From assembly GCA_947184155.2 (NCBI GenBank), contig CAMXCT020002056.1:1-64000 (forward strand): 64,000 nt of DNA, in the 5' to 3' direction. Positions within the stretch are counted from its first letter, which is position 1, and each line of letters opens with the position of its first letter. This stretch comes from Cladocopium goreaui. Its lineage: Eukaryota; Sar; Dinophyceae; Suessiales; Symbiodiniaceae. Shown piece after piece: positions 36,651 through 46,137 of this stretch. The notes under the pieces are model-generated. The model did not search any database and had not been told where the DNA came from. It saw only the letters and a list, made by a program, of their open reading frames with translations. Position numbers and translations under genes: made by a program.

Positions 36651-37365
36651 GGTGTAGACATCGCAATGTTCTAGCAGTGCACTATGTAAGCAAAAAGCCT
36701 GGTTTGGAAAGTGTCTTGAATGCACTGGCACGCTTCAAGGAGTTGGCAATGAAAAGTTGCCGGCAGCCTGGTTTGTGCCTTCTATAGTGGTTGATATGTC
36801 TTGTACTAATGCTTTTGTATAAAAACAGAAAAAACAGCTGACTCACAGCACTCGGAAATTTTGATGATATGCAAAATCACCGTGAATTACCAATGAAAAA
36901 CAACATCACATCAAAATACCTGTGGAAACACAGTATAATACCCTTTTCCAATGATCTTTGATATAGAACAAAAAGTGCACCTTGTAATTCCAATGGAGAA
37001 AATAAGAGCACCAAAAAAAAACATATTGTGAGGGTCCATAATTGACTTGAACTTCGACGGACGAAAAAAAATTGATCCGTAACTGAAAGACATCAACAAT
37101 GAAAAGAACGACATGAAAAATTTCCATTTTACCACAGTGAAACACTGTTTTTTCTCCAATTCAATGATCCTGATTGACATCCTCTCGGGGAACCCCCGCC
37201 CCCTGCCGTATATATATATATATATATGTGCATAAGTATCTAATTTACATGCATGTAAATATAAGTGTTGATAGGATGTAAATATGATTTTTTACATTCT
37301 TGTGAAAATGATATTGTATATGTATACATGTATATACCCATGTATTTGTACAGGTATTCTACATG

Positions 37366-37704
37366 TTAAATGTTTATGTATTCGCATGGACATGTAAACA
37401 TGGATACACATATATGTACAGTATATAGTCTAGTACTTGAAAGTATTTGAAAAAACATCTTACATATATTCCAGCTCATGTTCATAAATATGTGTCTGTG
37501 TGACTGTGCGTGTGGCAGCTGAACTGCTTTCCGGATTCCTTCATTGCATGGATTGCACGGGGGAAACAAGACGTGACACTGTCCACTCGATCTGCAAAGG
37601 TCAGCGGCCTCGACTTCTGAAGTGACAAAGCCTTGCTGCATGTTTTCTTGCGAACCTATTGCCTTGCAGGCACGCCCAAACAGTGCCGTAGCAAAGAGAT
37701 CCAT
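37366..37704 (-). CDS. Second open frame repeated in each tandem unit
   Basis: This is a ~100-codon minus-strand frame starting MDLFATALFGRACKEIG-type sequence and continuing through GFVTSEVEAADLCRSSGQCH and FPPCNPCNEGIRKAVQLPH. It occurs at 33370-33675, 34266-34571 and 35173-35511 as well, with one or two substitutions. The last third runs into repeat sequence and is not protein-like. It may be an exon with a donor before the repeat part. Function is not recognised. Confidence 0.35.
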   Translation of the reverse strand: MDLFATALFGRACKAIGSQENMQQGFVTSEVEAADLCRSSGQCHVLFPPCNPCNEGIRKAVQLPHAQSHRHIFMNMSWNICKMFFQILSSTRLYTVHICVSMFTCPCEYINI

Positions 37705-37999
37705 AGCAAAATCACTTTTTGTTCGAGAATCAATGCCTCATAGAACAGCAAGACTATTTTGAGAGCATCAGGTCAGAACATGTAATGCTGTAGCGAAGAA
37801 GCCTCTTTGCAGAACATCGACAGGTTCAAAGGTAACCACTCCTCTTCTCAATCAGTTACGGACATGTTGACTCCCGCTTATCGCAAAGGTTCCACATTAT
37901 GCCATGGGACTGCTTTGATTTTGCTCCCTTCTCTACTAAGCCAAATGCTCAATTAATGCATTGAAAACCTTCGGATGTTGTTAGCCTTGGTTAGCTACC

Positions 38000-39709
38000 T
38001 GCTTTCTAACCTCCTGCTCTGTCCAGTCAGTCGCTGCCTCCATGTCGCTGGGTGGAGTTGGGCAATCTTTCGGAAGCAAATGCGCTGCAAGCGCTGCAGT
38101 CAACCCAAAACAGAATCTGTATGCCTGCATATGGCTATATCTATCTGCATGTGTATGTGTACATCTGTAGAATCTATACATATATCATATATTTACGTGT
38201 GTCCACATGTCTGTGAACATACCATATTATGAATTATATATATATACATATACACATGTACATGTATCCGCTTGCAAGTAATCATGCTAAGTATGTAAAA
38301 AAAAAAAATGTTACTTCTTTTGTGGCAAGAAGTCCTTGAACCCAACAAGGCTGCATTTTAGCCAATGCCCGAAAGAAACTCGTCCATGTCACACAAATCA
38401 TGGTCGTTGAATGCCACTTTGAGCAGAAAAAACTTGCCAGGCTGAAGTGTTTTTTCTGACGAATGCCCTGTGCGGCTGTGCGCTTGCAAATCCACCTCTC
38501 ATTTTGGTGATTCGGCCACCTCAACATATGGCAGGTAGAGAAACCACACAACCACATCCAGACACGCAAACCACAATCCTAAGGCCACTGGCCAAAATAT
38601 CAAAAGCTGCAGTAAAAGAAGAAAACTGCGCTAGGGCGGGGAATCTTTTGCACTGTTTGCTTCCCTACCACCGGCATGAAGACCAAGACCAACAAATTGC
38701 CCAGGACCCCCGCAACTATTGCAAAAGAAGAACAAATGACTCGAACGGCAATGGCAAACCACAACAACACAAGGTTTGAATGTGTGTCCGATAGGACAGC
38801 TTGCCTGCAAGTTTGAATCCAATTTGACGGTGACCACCTGGTCATGGTTGCTCACAAGTTCTCCCAGCTGAAATTGACAATTGCTCAATGTTTGTGAATG
38901 TCTCTGACCATCCCTGTATTCTCATGCCAGCAGCACTTGTCCGGTCTTGTCAGCATGGCCTGGACAAAACCATCTGATGTTTCAACATCTTGCTCGTTGG
39001 AGCTACAGGAAGAGAATGGCGGTTTGCGAGGAAGAGAAAATACACATGTTACATATCTACACATACCTACAGTTTCTCTACAAACCATTTTACAACAGTT
39101 TTTCAAAAGTAATGCTCGACAAGGACCTTATCAGAAACTGCTAGCAGGCTCGCAACCGAACCTCCTCGAAGCTTGTGACCTTCCACTTCAACGTGAGCCA
39201 CGTGGGCTGCAGTTACTGCAGTAGCCTCAAAGATTTGAAAGAGTTCATTAAATTAACTCTACAAGTTTCAGGCAAGCTGAGCCTTGTGAGCATCAGACGT
39301 CTCCTGCATGGAATCTAGCTATGCATCTCGCAGTTTGTTGCAGTTTCAATTTGATCTATATAGTTGGATAGTTGTATAACAGGCAATACCTGCCTGGAAC
39401 GAGCAATCCGCATAGTCGGCTCAATTTCTGTTCAGTTTTTGTGTTCCTTGGTTTGACTCTCCTTGATGTATCTGTCGATGAGATCATCACTGAAGAAAGA
39501 TGGAGTAGAACCATGTTCTTTGACCTCATCACACTTGTGGCACAGCCCCCTGTCAGGTTTTCAAATCACATCATCATATTGTAGCCTCTGAGAAACCCGG
39601 CCTCTACAGTTTTTCCATGCACAAGCAGGGCTGCCCTGAACTGACAGAAAGTATGAATTTGGCAATCTGATGCAATCTGGCCAATCATGAAATCAAAAGA
39701 CATCTGTTT
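38000..39709 (-). CDS. Candidate multi-exon gene, unknown function
   Basis: A run of minus-strand, protein-like pieces is seen. They are: 39586-39709 after a TATTTCAG acceptor (SFDFMIGQIASDCQIHTFCQ, then LLVHGKTVEAGFLRG); 39462-39549 (CDEVKEHGSTPSFFSDDLID); 39128-39210 (AHVAHVEVEGHKLRGGSVAS); about 38920-39010 (NEQDVETSDGFVQAMLTRPD); 38815-38885 with a CTGCAG/GC donor (FQLGELVSNHDQVVTVKLDS); about 38357-38440 with a GC donor (KFFLLKVAFNDHDLCDMDEF); and 38005-38085 with a GTAGCT donor (LLPKDCPTPPSDMEAATDWT). Each has an AG acceptor or GN donor near its limits. Not all joins could be made in phase, and one gap (39550-39585) is too short for an intron. The order and limits are therefore provisional. 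No family is recognised. Confidence 0.4.
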
Positions 39710-40188
39710 CTGAAATAGTTTGTTTCTGCTTTTGAATTTGGACAATTGCAAAGGTACTGGGCTCAAAGCAAGCCCACCAGGAAGGTTCGCACCTAGATTA
39801 GCTGGATTGCTCGGCCAGATTGCTGAATTCGGTAAAAACAGATTGTTTTGGTTTGTGTATAATTTAATCATGTTTAACCGGGCCTTCACACAAAGCCCGT
39901 GTCTTCGTATGATTTTGTTGATTTAGTATTGAGTACAAATCAAATTGTTCAATTTTGGCAACCAACCTTTACACAGAAGCGGCTCTTGCAAAAGAAAATT
40001 TTGCACTAAAATAAATTTACCAAAACGCCCTTTCCACAAATAAGCATTTCCTTTGTGACACAGACAGCCTGGAAGATATAGAGCAATGCTTTAGTGCAAA
40101 AGATCATAGGCCTTGATGCCCTGCAACATGCCAAAAGGTCATCATGGGACGAAAAAGTGTATCCAAAAATGTGTTTAATTTCCAAATA

Positions 40189-40220
<32 letters not shown>

Positions 40221-40226
40221 CATATA

Positions 40227-40352
40227 TGTTGTTTCGACACGTGACCAGTTGGGTCTTTGCTGCATGCCGTCCGTCGCAGGAAACCTCTCGGCACAGGTGG
40301 AAAAACGAGGCGCCCGACTGTTTTCCCCCGGGTGGGAAAGGATCTCCGCTAT
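40227..40352 (+). repeat. 5' LTR (126 bp)
   Basis: It begins TGTTGTTTCGACACGTGACC and ends GATCTCCGCTAT immediately before the primer-binding site. The 3' copy has the same length. It lacks the usual CA end. The LTR is unusually short. Confidence 0.88.
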
Positions 40353-40365
40353 TGGTAGCGGAGCC
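40353..40365 (+). other. Primer-binding site, tRNA-iMet-like
   Basis: TGGTAGCGGAGCC follows the LTR directly. It resembles the complement of the 3' end of eukaryotic initiator methionine tRNA (TGGTA[GT]C-type sites), the usual primer of copia elements. Confidence 0.65.
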
Positions 40366-40447
40366 AGCCAATAGGGCAGGCTCCAGCCATGGAACCTTGA
40401 GACCTTCAGGCGAAGGTTGGTGACACGTGACCCATGAGATCTCTGTC

Positions 40448-41361
40448 ATGACATCTGAAACTCCTGGTGGCTCAGTTCGCTACTTCAACGGCGGTAATGA
40501 GGACGCCAGGGAGTACAAGCGATGGAAGCAATGGGCTGTGAACAAGATGATAACAAGGGACAAGCTGGGTGAAGCTGCTTGTGGGCTTGACATCTATACC
40601 TTGCTCAGTGGCAAGACATTAGAAGCTGTTGGGCATATCAAGCCTGAAGAATACTAAGTCAAAGGTGGCGACGCTGTCCTTTGGCGACTTCTTGATGCCC
40701 GTTTCCCTCAACAAGATGCATCTGACGAGCTGAGCGAGATCATGGGTGAAGTTTTTGGTCTTAAGGCTAAGGACGGTGAATCGATGAAGCAATGGACTGC
40801 CAAAGGGAGTGCAGTTTCCAGAGGAAGCTAGGGGATGGATCTTGTTGAATAGAGCTGGACTTTCAGGTGAATGCCGTGGTCATCTCCAGAGCTCGTGGAA
40901 ACTTGAAGAGAGGGTCAATTGCCATAGCTCTCCGCTCCTGTTACCCTGATCTCAGTGTTTCCCGTCGGAAAGCTGTTGCCCTGGTGGAAGATGAGACTTC
41001 AGCCGTGGAAGATCACGACTTGGATGAGGTTGAAGAATTCCGAGACATCGATCAGCTGCTGGAGGATCATCAGTTGTCACTGGAGGCAGAGTCTCAAGAG
41101 ACCTTCCAAGAGTCTGACATCGCAGAGGTGCTGGCGACTTCGCTGCGTGACAAACGACAGGAACTCAATCGTCTGCAGAAGAAGCGACAATTTGGCAAAG
41201 CGCGTGATGTCCGCCGTGCGTACCGCATAGGAGTGGAGGAACTGCAACGACAGACAGCCTGTCACAAATGTGGCAAGAAGGGCCACTGTGCTCGTGAGTG
41301 CCGCTCTGCCTCAGCCAAAGACGAACAAGGGTCAAGCGGCGCAAGCGGCCTCTTCTTCTGA
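40448..41361 (+). pseudogene. Retrotransposon gag, broken
   Basis: Gag packages the element's RNA. An ATG at 40448 (an upstream in-frame ATG lies at 40427) starts a frame with YFNGGNEDAREYKRWKQWAV and LLSGKTLEAVGHIKPEEY, which stops at TAA 40655. The same frame continues in sense (LLDARFPQQDASDELSEIMG) to about 40800. A deletion and frameshift follow near 40803, and another frame change near 40867. From 40867 to 41361 the frame is intact and ends in a CCHC knuckle at 41260-41301 (CHKCGKKGHCAREC, spacing C-x2-C-x4-H-x4-C). An acidic linker precedes a basic helix before the knuckle. Confidence 0.85.
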
Positions 41362-41469
41362 CAATGCATCGACAGGTGCTGCCCTGGTCGAGATTGTGCC
41401 ATCGTTTGTGGCTGCCCTGTAGCCCCTACCTTCTTTGCTGGACCACATGCGTTTGCAGTGCTCACTGAA

Positions 41470-42140
41470 GACTTCTGGATCCTGGTTTCAGGGTACTGGA
41501 CTCTGGATGTGGCAAAACAATTGTCGGTTCCCCTGCGTTGGCTGAGTTCGAGAAACTGTGGCGCCAGCGTGGCCGGAAGAGCCCCGATCGGTTCAACGAG
41601 ACGCACCAATTCCGTTTTGGCAATGGAGAGGTTGACCAGCCACATTGGTGTAGCAATGCTGGTCTCTCTTGGGCCTCACTGCGGTGTCATTAGGGCTTCG
41701 ATTGTACAGGGATCTGCTCCGTTGCTGATTTCCAGGTCCGCTCTCAAAAAGTTGGGAAAGCAATTGGACTTCCAGAAGGACACTTTGTCCAGCTTGGGAA
41801 GTCCTCCAATTCAACTCCGTACCAACAGTGCTGGCCAATACGTTGATGTCATGGGTTCTGTTTTGCGGGCTGGGGACGCTGTTGCTGATGAAATCATGAT
41901 GGCAAGCGCTGACGTCAGTCCTGCCTTAGATAGCTGTGCACAGGCCTCGAATGCTGCGGTAGGTGTAGATCGCCCAGTGGAGTCTTGTGCGCTGTCTGCA
42001 GAATCCGGTAATTCCATGCGTCATCCGGCCCAGAAGCATCCAATGCATCCGTCCGCCTGTAATCCTGGAAGCAAGAGGACTGCCAGAGTGTCCAAACACC
42101 TTGGCTGTCCACGTATGGTCCCAGGTGGTCACAGGTAAGA
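41470..42140 (+). pseudogene. Retropepsin-type protease and linker, broken
   Basis: In frame with 41493, VLDSGCGKTIVG carries the aspartic protease D-S-G triad (41499-41507), followed by ALAEFEKLWRQRGRKSPDRF and, at 41694-41696, a stop. A second frame, open from 41458 to 42138, takes over in sense at about 41697 (VQGSAPLLISRSALKKLGKQ) and continues through a low-similarity linker to 42138. The domain would be a dimer-forming protease that cuts gag-pol, and here it is split by at least one frameshift. Confidence 0.75.
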
Positions 42141-42381
42141 GAGCGCATAGTAGGGGATGCAACTGATGAGCGTATTCTCAAACAACAAAGGATAATCCCC
42201 GGCACTTTGCAACATAAAACCTTGGTTCGTTTGCTGGCACATTCAGGTCATGTCGTGACTGAGTTTCGGTTTGAACCCCATGATGTGTCAGCCGGTAGTG
42301 ATGTTCCAGAGTCTCCATGGTCTCTCACTCCTCATCAAGTGCGTCAGTTGAATGCCCAGGTCAAAGCATGCGGTGGCGTAG

Positions 42382-42723
42382 ATGAAAGCATGCCAGTTTC
42401 GACTTTTTGTCATGGAAGTGTCTTCACCGCCCCGTCTAGTCCCAGTCGCTGAATCAGTAGGTTTGACAGTCCTATATGATCTAAAGAATGGTTTTGGCTT
42501 CAGAAGCAGCACCAATCGTGGGAAAGTCGAGCACGATCTGATCACCCTCAGGCCCGACCTGCTGATGCTTTGTCCGCCTTGCACTGATGAGGGAGGCTGG
42601 TTTCACTTAAACAGCACTAAGTGGGATGGCTGGGAGTATCTGCGTAGGAACCTGGATGTTCATCAGGTGGTGTTGCAAATCGTTCGGAATGCAGACTTCT
42701 GCCGGTCGTCAAGCTGTGTTTGA
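42382..42723 (+). pseudogene. Pol-associated region with SPPR and CPPC motifs
   Basis: A 113-codon frame with VMEVSSPPRLVPVAE, then VLYDLKNGFGF and a later DLLMLCPPCTDEGGWFHLN. I recall a segment of this kind (SPPR, D-L-x-x-G, C-P-P-C) between protease and integrase in dinoflagellate copia polyproteins. The spacing of a D-L-x-x-G turn and a P-P-C loop recalls motifs I and IV of cytosine methyltransferases, but the canonical P-C-Q is absent. The frame ends at 42721-42723, about where the large deletion begins. Confidence 0.5.
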
Positions 42724-42749
42724 ACACCCGACCTGTTCAGTCAGAGTAG

Positions 42750-43535
42750 ACCTGATTTGAATGCTCAAACTAGTCTGGGCCAGCAATCATTTCCTGCTTT
42801 GAAGATGGCTGACCTGGGGAAGCCAATCAAGCTGTCCGTAGAGCAACGTTGGACAAAGATCTGTGCATTCTTTTTGAGCCAATTGATCCTGACAAGCTGA
42901 CAATCGCCTGTCACTCAGACACTGCTTTTGCCAACGTTGGTGAACACACCCAAGCCGGTACATCATCGCCTTCACCGAGAAACCTCTGCAAAATGGGGCT
43001 GAAGCCAAATGGGTACCCGCTACATGGCGCAGTTATAAACTCAGTAGAGCTGTTGGTAGTACGTTGGCTGCAGAGTCGCAAGCCTTTTGCACGGCTTCAG
43101 GATCCGTAGAATGGTTGTCTCTCATGCTGGCAGAGATCTTGGATGGTAACTTTGAATCTCCGAGAACGCGGCGACGTGCTCAAAAGACGGCCTCCGATTT
43201 TGGTGACAGATTGCAAGAGCTTGTATCTAGTATCTCTTTCGGCCCGCACATGAATTGAACATCGGCATACTAGCATTGATGTTGTCATCATTCGAGAAAG
43301 CTGTAGATGCATGTCAGCCTTCATCAGATGAATTCCCACAAATTGTATGATAGCTGATGCCTTTACAAAGGATGCAGGGGATCCCACTGACTTGTTGCGA
43401 GCATGTTTGCGTAGATCATGTTACCAGATAAATCCTGAGGAAACAATTTTCGAATACCAAGCCCAAGAAAAGGAAAGGCGCTTAGCAAGAAAACTAGGTT
43501 CTTCCACTACCGAGGTTCCCCACAAGGGGTAGAAG
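42750..43535 (+). pseudogene. End of reverse transcriptase, RNase H and C-terminal tail, broken
   Basis: RPDLNAQTSLGQQSF at about 42753 matches the copia segment just after the reverse transcriptase core, so the catalytic YVDD region and the integrase are deleted. RNase H follows: ACHSDTAFANVGEHTQAG carries the first catalytic Asp, then after a 1-nt frame change LAAESQAFCTASGSVEWLSL carries the Glu. A further frame change leads to MIADAFTKDAGDPTDLLRAC and a basic-acidic tail ending at 43530-43532. RNase H would remove RNA from the RNA-DNA hybrid. Confidence 0.8.
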
Positions 43536-43713
43536 TTTGTCACTCTCTGGCCTTGGTAGTACAATCGTAGGGGATTGTCGTTTTGACTGCATGGAGAGTT
43601 GCTGCACAGATTCAAGTTTTGTGTATATACATGTGAGTTTTTCAAGGCAAGATAGTAGTGCCGTGAAGCCCTGCTTGGTTTTCGTACTGTTTTCCGTGCA
43701 GCATAGCTGAGTC

Positions 43714-44209
43714 ATGTCCATGTCCAAAGGCGCTCCATTGTCCCTTTCTCCGGCCAGCAGGGAGTTGCTGGAGCAGGTCGTACGTGAGGGCTCTCTGGAT
43801 GGTTTGCTTGCTGCCCTGGGCTCTAGCCCTTCCGAATCGGATGAATTCAAAGTTCGAGGTGATTCCCGCCGCAATGTCTGATGGAGCCAAGCGCCGTCTG
43901 ACTAGTGATGGTGAGTTTGATGAGCAGCTTCCTGTGCCAAGACGACCGAGACCGGCCTTCCTGATGGAGTTGCTTCAACGACAGCGTGGGGCCAGACCTT
44001 GATTGTCTCCGGAAGGCACCCAAGGACCAGATGAGCTATGCAGAGCTGGCCAAGTTTTCCGCTCAGGTTCATGTGGCTTACTGCACATGGCTGATCACAC
44101 AGAAGGACAGGTCCGATCTGACTGCTCCCATCCCTGACCTCGTGAGTTACCTGGTGAGGCAGCTCATCCAAGGTCTATTTCGCCGGCAGCACCACTGTCC
44201 GAAAGCCTG
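43714..44209 (+). pseudogene. Extra ORF between pol and the 3' LTR, broken
   Basis: A separate coding region starts MSMSKGAPLSLSPASRELLE at 43714 and stops at 43879 through a frame change. The sense continues in the next frames (SDGAKRRLTSDGEFDEQLPV to 43999, then KDQMSYAELAKFSAQVHVAY, CTWLITQKDRSDLTAPIPDL to 44209). The tail pattern, an aromatic followed by A-E-L and later Y-C-x-W, recalls a small domain seen with other dinoflagellate elements. Function is unknown. It is the same length scale as the accessory ORFs of some plant copia elements, but no envelope-like feature is visible. Confidence 0.55.
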
Positions 44210-44280
44210 ATTCGTATCCGAGCATCCGTGAGATGTCCCGGCAGGACTGACATTTTAAAAATTTTAGAATATAGAATCAG

Positions 44281-44406
44281 TGTTGTTTCGACATGTGACC
44301 AGTTTGGTCTTTGCTGCATGCCGTCCGTCGCAGGGAACCTCTCGGCACAGGCGGAAAAACGAGGCGCCCGACTGTTTCCCCCCAGGTGGGAAAGGATCTC
44401 CGATAT
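44281..44406 (+). repeat. 3' LTR (126 bp)
   Basis: It begins TGTTGTTTCGACATGTGACC and ends GATCTCCGATAT, followed by a TA microsatellite. It has seven substitutions and no indels against the 5' LTR. No strong polypurine tract is seen just upstream. Confidence 0.88.
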
Positions 44407-44455
44407 TATATATATATATATATTAATATATATATATTTATTTATTTATGATGTT
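44407..44455. repeat. TA microsatellite flanking the retrotransposon
   Basis: TATATA continues from the 3' LTR. A similar TA tract at 40185-40226 precedes the 5' LTR, so the element sits inside one TA repeat. Confidence 0.9.
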
Positions 44456-45479
44456 TTGCATAGTCACAAATAGAAAACACCGCGAATATTGCAAACATCC
44501 ACCGACTTTATAACACGCCTCGGAAAACTCAAGAAAAACTGCTATTTACAACCTGTCTGCGCAGTCGCAGCCAATAAACATCGTAGATTCGTAGATACCA
44601 CGGTTTTGGCCCCCGGAACGGCACCAGACACCATTGTTTACAATTCTATTTTTTCCGTTTTTGTGTTTCTTAATGCGCGCACTAAATTTGGACTGGAATT
44701 GTTCTTTTGTTGTGAAGGCATGTGAAGGCTGTTTTCAGCACGATTGCCTCCCTGCTCTCAAAAACATCGCTATTTGCAGCATGTTGAGCATTTTGAGACC
44801 TTGCCAAAAAGCTGCATAGTTTGCAAAGCAAATCAAAACGGTGACGAGGTGTTCCTGCAGCACCCCATGTTTAAATCAAAGATCTTCGTCAAAAGGAAAA
44901 GAGAGGAAAATTGTTTTACAAGGTTATACTACCTCAGGGCAGCACTGCATGGCAACCAACACGACCAACAATACTGGATTCAACAGCAAGCAGAAGGCAG
45001 AAAGCACTGGAATGATGCCACACCTACTACAACCATGTGCATGTACTTGTTCTCGAGCAAAAAAAATCTTGAACTTCTGCAACAACTCCTTATCTGAGTC
45101 CAAGGCCATGCCAAATGCTTCGTTTCTTTGGAGGGGCACACTTGAGCCCTAGAATAACAGTAAGGTGCACTGCTGTTGCGCACTGAGTCAAAAATATTGG
45201 CTGACTTTGCCCGGTCTTCGCAGCCGATTTCTGCAAGAAAAATAAAGCGCCAGTAAGGGACAATAGGAGCCGCGAAAGACAGAGCATGCATGGACAACTC
45301 AAGATGATTTGGATGACAGGATGACAGGATGAGATACCACACACAAAATGGGATGCAGGAAGCACAAGCCAGAAGCCATGGGCACCTATAAATCTGCTCC
45401 TCCCACTACAAAAAGGTGAGGACGCAGAGGCTGACAGAGCCAAGTAGGAAAGAAGTAGAAGCCTTTTTATGCCCTTTCG

Positions 45480-45647
45480 GCATTCTGCCATTCCAACGTC
45501 TGTAAACATCATAGAGGGAGAAACAACACTTTCACCTCCTGCTACAGTAAAGCGGAGTAGGTCGAAGCCGCCTAGCACGCGCACGCGGCCAAACCTCCTG
45601 GAAAAGCAAGAACAAGTCTGTAGCTGATGGCCAACTCTTGCGATCAA
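45480..45647 (-). CDS. Exon-like reading frame, unknown protein
   Basis: The first third of a long minus-strand frame is convincing (FSRRFGRVRVLGGFDLLRFT, then VAGGESVVSPSMMFTDVGMA). The remainder (45090-45480) is hydrophobic and irregular, so the exon probably ends near 45480. No family is recognised. Confidence 0.3.
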
Positions 45648-45852
45648 ACTACCAAGATATCCAGCTATGCATAACTTAGTCCCTCACAAAACCCTCAAGT
45701 CAAAACATTTTTTTCCAATTCGGAATTGCAAGACAAACATATGGCTTCTAACCCATGGGACTTCATGAGATCGTCTGAACAAGTCTCTAGATCCTGTTTC
45801 GAGTTCAAGGGAAGTCCCAAAGGTCTGGAATTCAAATTGCGCCAACTGCACT

Positions 45853-46137
45853 TTGTACAAGTTCCACAGCTTTTCAGCTCAGGTTTCAGAAACTCTAAGC
45901 TACCACAATGTTCTGACATTTGGTTCTGAAACCATCGCACAGGCATCACTGTATGCGAAGAGGGATGGAGACTGGCACCGGGTGCCCTTTCGCATATCCC
46001 AGTTTCACTCGAAGCCAGACTTTCAGGAATCCATGAAAGCTTCACAGGCGCAAAACAGCCTTTACGCAGGAAGGAGACCAGTGCCATCCAATCCTGCGGA
46101 ATGTCTGCAGAGAACTTGTGGGGGGCATGTGCTGTGA
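45853..46137 (+). CDS. Exon-like reading frame, unknown protein
   Basis: The plus-strand frame is protein-like from about 45900 (ETIAQASLYAKRDGDWHRVP, then FRISQFHSKPDFQESMKASQ) to a TGA at 46135. A neighbouring plus frame (46118-46300) is also readable (ILPEQYTLVRFCRNTRHGEN), so a frame change or splice may lie near 46120. The minus strand is open over 45695-46339 too. Strand is therefore uncertain. Confidence 0.25.
   Translation: MYKFHSFSAQVSETLSYHNVLTFGSETIAQASLYAKRDGDWHRVPFRISQFHSKPDFQESMKASQAQNSLYAGRRPVPSNPAECLQRTCGGHVL

Larger units (their letters stand above)
35971..37210. mobile_element. Terminal-inverted-repeat element (non-autonomous DNA transposon candidate)
   Basis: Terminal inverted repeats of about 28 bp bound the insert. 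The left end at 35973 and the reverse complement of the right end at 37208 share a 21-base core of A followed by GGGGGCGGGGGTTCCCCGAG, with mismatches only at positions 2-4 and 21. TA on both sides (35971-35972 and 37209-37210) fits a TA target duplication, though the target is a TA repeat. Outside it the host satellite unit is continuous with its intact sisters, which proves insertion. The interior has no transposase: it carries GGGGT repeats, eight copies of a GTTCATGTAACTTGC module, four copies of a 45-bp repeat and an AT-rich right third. Superfamily is not assigned. Confidence 0.85.
32796..37716 (-). repeat. Array of four ~0.9-kb tandem units
   Basis: Units begin TGTGTGCCGGTTTTTCTTCA at 32796, 33689, 34585 and 35525 (spacings 893, 896 and 940). 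The fourth unit is interrupted at 35972 by a 1.24-kb element and resumes at 37211, ending at about 37716. Each unit holds in order: a ~140-bp conserved block, TA microsatellite, a (GGAT)n tract, a (GACA)n tract, a TATATGTGCATAAGTATCTA block and a ~330-bp conserved block ending CAAAATCACTT. The microsatellite tracts differ in length between units, while the blocks around them are almost identical. This points to recent expansion. Confidence 0.95.
40227..44406 (+). mobile_element. Decayed Ty1/copia LTR retrotransposon, dinoflagellate type
   Basis: The element is 4180 bp. It has two 126-bp LTRs starting TGTTG, a primer-binding site right after the 5' LTR, gag with a CCHC zinc knuckle, a DSG protease motif, an RNase H piece and a C-terminal tail, then an extra ORF before the 3' LTR. 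The order protease to RNase H with no downstream integrase fits copia. Most of the integrase and reverse transcriptase is missing, and gag and pol carry stops and frameshifts, so it cannot be autonomous. The LTRs differ at 7 of 126 positions, so insertion is not recent. Both flanks are TA repeats, which hides any target-site duplication. Confidence 0.9.

Noticed and set aside
40221..44411. Target-site duplication of the copia element
   Set aside because: Both flanks are TA repeats, so any 5-bp match would be meaningless.
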